From an uncultured Cetobacterium sp. (GTDB lineage: Bacteria; Fusobacteriota; Fusobacteriia; Fusobacteriales; Fusobacteriaceae), in the NCBI RefSeq assembly GCF_945952365.1, contig NZ_CAMFHX010000018.1:1-49144 (forward strand): a stretch of DNA of 49,144 bases. The letters are read 5' to 3'. The position numbers and the translations under genes were made by a program. Below are positions 46,311-49,144 of this stretch, one piece after another. The notes beneath the pieces are model-generated. The model saw only the letters and a program-made list of their open reading frames with translations. It had not been told where the DNA came from and searched no databases. How positions within the stretch are numbered: position 1 is the first letter of the stretch; each line of letters opens with the position of its first letter.

Positions 46311-47063
46311 CTAGTTTACATTATATTTCTTTTTTAACTCTTCAATCTTCCCATCTTTTATAAGCTCTAATAGAGCTGTATTTATCTTATCGTAATCCTT
46401 ATCATTTTTAGATAAAGCAATAGCTTTTGGCTCTCCCTCCAAAACACCAACTAAAGATAGTTCCGAGTTATTATTTACATATTCATAAGCCACACTTTCA
46501 TCTAAAACAATCCCATCTATCTGACCATTTTTTAAGGCCAATAGTGCTGAAGTATTATTTTGATATGGAACTACTGTTGTTCCTGCTATCGATTTTGCTG
46601 TCGCTTCTTTTGTTGTTCCTAGTTCTGCTCCATACTTTTTATTTTCCAAATCGTCCATACCCTTAATTGGAGCTACTGTATTTGTTATAATTGCTACATT
46701 TGATGTCAAATACGGTGCTGTGAATTGAACCATCTTAGCTCTTTCAGGAGTTATACTCAGCCCAGCTATAACAATATCTATCTTTCCTGTTTGAAGTGCA
46801 GATATAAGCCCTCCAAACTCCATGTTTGCCCATTTATACTGATAACCTAACTTTTGAAATATAGCCTCAATTATATCTGGATCCAATCCTGATATTTTTC
46901 CATTTTCAAGATATTCAAATGGTGGATATTCTGCATTCGTTCCTATTACAAAAACTCTATCACTCTTTGCAGATTCCTTCTTGCTTCCACAACTAAACAT
47001 AATAATTCCAATCAATAATAAAAAAATCCCCTTCATAACCTTTTTCATTTTTAAAATTTTCAT
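46311..47063 (-). CDS. Amino-acid-type ABC transporter binding lipoprotein
   Basis: The 250-residue protein is a family 3 solute-binding protein. A lipoprotein signal ends at IMFSC, followed by IGTNAEYPPFEYLENGKISGLDPDI, then DIVIAGLSITPERA-KMVQFTAPYL and LGTTKEATAKS. It binds a polar amino acid. No ATPase or permease gene is in the window. It follows the MetQ-like gene by 18 bases and shares its Fur-type promoter. Confidence 0.9.
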   Translation of the reverse strand: MKILKMKKVMKGIFLLLIGIIMFSCGSKKESAKSDRVFVIGTNAEYPPFEYLENGKISGLDPDIIEAIFQKLGYQYKWANMEFGGLISALQTGKIDIVIAGLSITPERAKMVQFTAPYLTSNVAIITNTVAPIKGMDDLENKKYGAELGTTKEATAKSIAGTTVVPYQNNTSALLALKNGQIDGIVLDESVAYEYVNNNSELSLVGVLEGEPKAIALSKNDKDYDKINTALLELIKDGKIEELKKKYNVN

Positions 47064-47081
47064 AACGACCTCCCAAAGAAT

Positions 47082-47852
47082 TTAAAATAGTGGTATAATT
47101 CCACCTTGATACTTTTCTAATATGAATGTTCTTACCCTATCACTCCTTAGAACTTTCATTAGAATTGCTATCTCCTCTTTAGTTTCGTCACCTCTTCTAA
47201 CTGCTACCACATTCCCGTAAGCACTCTCTGTTCCCTCTACGATTAGAGAGTCCTCTTGAGGCGAAAGCCCTGCATCTAAAGCATAGTTGCAATTGATAAT
47301 AGCTAAATCTACATCATCTAGAGCTCTTGGTAGCTGTGCTGCTCCAAGTGAAACAACCTTCAATTTTTTTGGATTTTCTACAATATCAAACTCTGTAGCC
47401 ATCAAATCATTTGGATCAGATAACTTAATCACTTCGTTGTTATGAAGTAAAATTAAGGCTCTTCCACCATTTGTAGGATCATTTGGTATAGCTACGGTGT
47501 CCCCTGTTTTCAGCTCTTCTATTGATTTGTACTTTTTAGAATATCCCCCTAATGGTGGTACATAGATATCCTCTAAAGGTACTAAATCCAAGTTTTTCTC
47601 TTTCACAAAGTTAGCTAAATAGGGTTTGTGTTGAAAAAAATTAGCGTCTAAAGATTTATCAGCCAAGGCTAAATTTGGCATTATGTAATCCGTAAACTCT
47701 ACAATCTCTATATTCAATCCCTCTTTTGCTAAATCCCCCTTTATTTCATTCAGTATCTCCCCCGCTGGTATTGGAGTAGCTCCAATTTTAAACACATCTT
47801 TTCCAAAAGCTAAATTTGAAACTAAACATAACAGTAATAGTGCTCTTTTCAC
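47082..47852 (-). CDS. MetQ/NlpA-family binding protein without lipid anchor
   Basis: The 256-residue protein has the NlpA fold (FKIGATPIPAGEILNEI, LDANFFQHKPYLANF, IPNDPTNGGRALILL, LVIEGTESAYGNVVAVR-like segment near the end). MetQ members usually bind methionine, some other ligands. The signal peptide (RALLLLCLVSNLAFG) has no lipobox Cys at the cleavage point, so the protein is probably free in the periplasm. No metN or metI is next to it. A Fur box overlaps its promoter, so it is likely induced by low iron. Confidence 0.88.
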   Translation of the reverse strand: MKRALLLLCLVSNLAFGKDVFKIGATPIPAGEILNEIKGDLAKEGLNIEIVEFTDYIMPNLALADKSLDANFFQHKPYLANFVKEKNLDLVPLEDIYVPPLGGYSKKYKSIEELKTGDTVAIPNDPTNGGRALILLHNNEVIKLSDPNDLMATEFDIVENPKKLKVVSLGAAQLPRALDDVDLAIINCNYALDAGLSPQEDSLIVEGTESAYGNVVAVRRGDETKEEIAILMKVLRSDRVRTFILEKYQGGIIPLF

Positions 47853-47878
47853 GAAACCGCCCCCTCAACAAATGTTTA

Positions 47879-47911
47879 GAAAATGATAATCATTTTCTGC
47901 AATTTTGTCAA
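47879..47911 (-). promoter_or_regulatory. Fur box overlapping promoter of the binding-protein operon
   Basis: A perfect 9-1-9 palindrome, GAAAATGATAATCATTTTC (47879-47897), matches the Fur consensus. It overlaps the -10 box TATCAT (47883-47888), which is 17 bases from TTGACA (47906-47911). Fur with iron bound should block this promoter. Confidence 0.88.
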
Positions 47912-47959
47912 TCTTTTTTTCATTTTTATTTTTTAAAAAAATATTTTTTTAATTTTTCT

Positions 47960-47988
47960 TTTACATATGCTTCGTTTTATGATATAAC
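47960..47988 (+). promoter_or_regulatory. Promoter of the GldA-like gene
   Basis: TTTACA (47960-47965), 17 bases, TATAAC (47983-47988), 40 bases before the ATG. Confidence 0.65.
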
Positions 47989-48028
47989 TATTTAAATTTT
48001 AATTTTATTTTTTGGGGAGGTAAGATTC

Positions 48029-49063
48029 ATGATTTTAACAGATGTGTATATGGAAACTTCTATTTGGAAGAGCCTTAGTGAAGAGATTGAAAATTATAAA
48101 AATATTTTAATTGTCCATGGTGACAAATCTTTACTCGCGATTAAAGATGATTTTTTCAAAGTTTTAGAAAATAAAAATTTTCACTTTGTTCACTACGGAG
48201 ATGAGTGTTGTCATGACATTATAGACTCCATCTTAAACAATCTAAAAGAGAACACCTACGATCTTATCATCGGAGTTGGTGGTGGAAAATCCATCGATGC
48301 CTCAAAAGTTTTAATGGATAAGTTAAACATCCCACTTTTCACGGTTCCAACTATAGCATCTACTTGTGCTGCGGTTTCATATATCTCTGTTATGTATAAT
48401 GAAAAACATGTATTCGAAGAGCTATACTTCTTGAAAAGACCCCCACATAAGACATTTATAAATCTTGAAACCATATTAACAGCTCCTAAAAGATATCTTT
48501 GGGCTGGTATTGGCGACACTCTTGCTAAGTACTACGAGATGAATATGAAAGCCGAAGGTGAAAGACTTAACTTCAATACAACTATGGGAGAAAAGCTATC
48601 TCACCTTTGCAAAGAATCTATGATTAACTACGGTTCCTCAGCTCTTTTAGCCACAGAGGTCACTGAAGATTTTAAAGAGGTAGCAGGAGTTATCTTAGTA
48701 ACTACAGGGATGGTTTCAAATCTTATCGATTTTAAATATAATGGAGCTTTAGCTCACTCAATCTTTGATTCTCTAACTCAGATTAAAAGAGTTGAAAAAG
48801 AGCATCTTCACGGCGAAGTCGTAGCTTTTGGAATTTTAGTTCAACTAGAGCTTGAGAAAAAATTTGAAGAGTTGGAAAAACTAAAAGCTTTCTACGAAAA
48901 AATTAAACTTCCAACTAAGTTAAATGAGATAGTTATAAAAGAGGAGTATCTAAAGAAAAAAGATGCTGTTATAGATAAAATTTTAGATTCAGCTGCGTAC
49001 TCTGATATACCTTTAAATTTCACTAGAGATGAGTTTCTAGCAGTTTTAGAAAAAAATATATAG
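48029..49063 (+). CDS. Iron-type alcohol dehydrogenase, GldA/HcxA-like
   Basis: The 344-residue protein has an NAD-binding N-terminal domain (GVGGGKSIDASK, 82-93) and a helical metal domain. Metal ligands are Asp163 (GIGDTLAKY), His243 (LAHS) and His261 (HLHGEVVAFG). This is the glycerol dehydrogenase branch, which includes the hydroxycarboxylate dehydrogenase HcxA (YbdH). The substrate is not evident. GGGGAGG lies 8 bases before the ATG. It diverges from the Fur-regulated operon. Confidence 0.88.
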   Translation: MILTDVYMETSIWKSLSEEIENYKNILIVHGDKSLLAIKDDFFKVLENKNFHFVHYGDECCHDIIDSILNNLKENTYDLIIGVGGGKSIDASKVLMDKLNIPLFTVPTIASTCAAVSYISVMYNEKHVFEELYFLKRPPHKTFINLETILTAPKRYLWAGIGDTLAKYYEMNMKAEGERLNFNTTMGEKLSHLCKESMINYGSSALLATEVTEDFKEVAGVILVTTGMVSNLIDFKYNGALAHSIFDSLTQIKRVEKEHLHGEVVAFGILVQLELEKKFEELEKLKAFYEKIKLPTKLNEIVIKEEYLKKKDAVIDKILDSAAYSDIPLNFTRDEFLAVLEKNI

Positions 49064-49084
49064 GGGGCTTTTAACAGTTGAAAT

Positions 49085-49127
49085 AAATCTATAAAATTCA
49101 AAAATAAGTTTTGACTTTTATAGATTT
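49085..49127 (+). terminator. Terminator of the GldA-like gene
   Basis: AAATCTATAAAA (49085-49096) pairs perfectly with 49116-49127 across 19 bases; the T run is short. Confidence 0.65.
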
Positions 49128-49144
49128 TACTATTAAACTAAGTT

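Overview
The window is AT-rich DNA from what looks like a member of the Fusobacteriota. The genus cannot be fixed from sequence alone; a Cetobacterium- or Ilyobacter-like organism would fit. The evidence is low GC, strong GGAGG-type ribosome binding sites, a Gram-negative envelope (outer-membrane usher, periplasmic chaperone, lipoproteins) and gene families typical of the phylum. No rRNA, tRNA, CRISPR array or intact mobile element was seen.

Layout. Positions 1-11386 (minus) are one uninterrupted reading frame running off the left edge. It encodes a giant secreted protein of at least 3,795 residues made of about 26 DUF11-like repeats. A 74-residue protein of unknown function follows on the plus strand. 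A BglG/Mga-like regulator (11869-13206, minus) is preceded by a cyclic-di-GMP type I (GEMM-I) riboswitch with a terminator. Positions 13478-19192 (minus) carry a six-gene operon resembling a chaperone-usher pilus locus: chaperone, major pilin, second subunit, small secreted protein, usher and a TlpA-like thiol oxidoreductase. Diverging from it is a two-sensor-domain HD-GYP phosphodiesterase (19470-21611).

Next on the minus strand are an atypical NRAMP-family transporter, an ArsB/NhaD-type permease with a PTS-EIIA/CBS protein, a GGDEF-EAL protein split by a one-base frameshift, a DUF2207/LemA pair and speD-speE. A divergent XRE-cupin regulator and two more BglG/Mga-like regulators are on the plus strand. 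A small MarR-type regulator behind a second c-di-GMP riboswitch (35685-36185) comes next. Positions 36479-43419 are a hexuronate operon (uxaC-uxuA-uxuB plus a TRAP transporter) with a GntR regulator. The right end has a fourth BglG/Mga-like regulator, an orphan Rpn C-terminal domain, two solute-binding proteins behind a Fur-box promoter, and a glycerol-dehydrogenase-like enzyme.

How it may work together (inference): two membrane sensors for making or breaking c-di-GMP, two c-di-GMP riboswitches, a pilus operon and a giant repeat surface protein lie within 36 kb. This suggests a surface-attachment programme controlled by c-di-GMP through RNA switches that gate transcription regulators.
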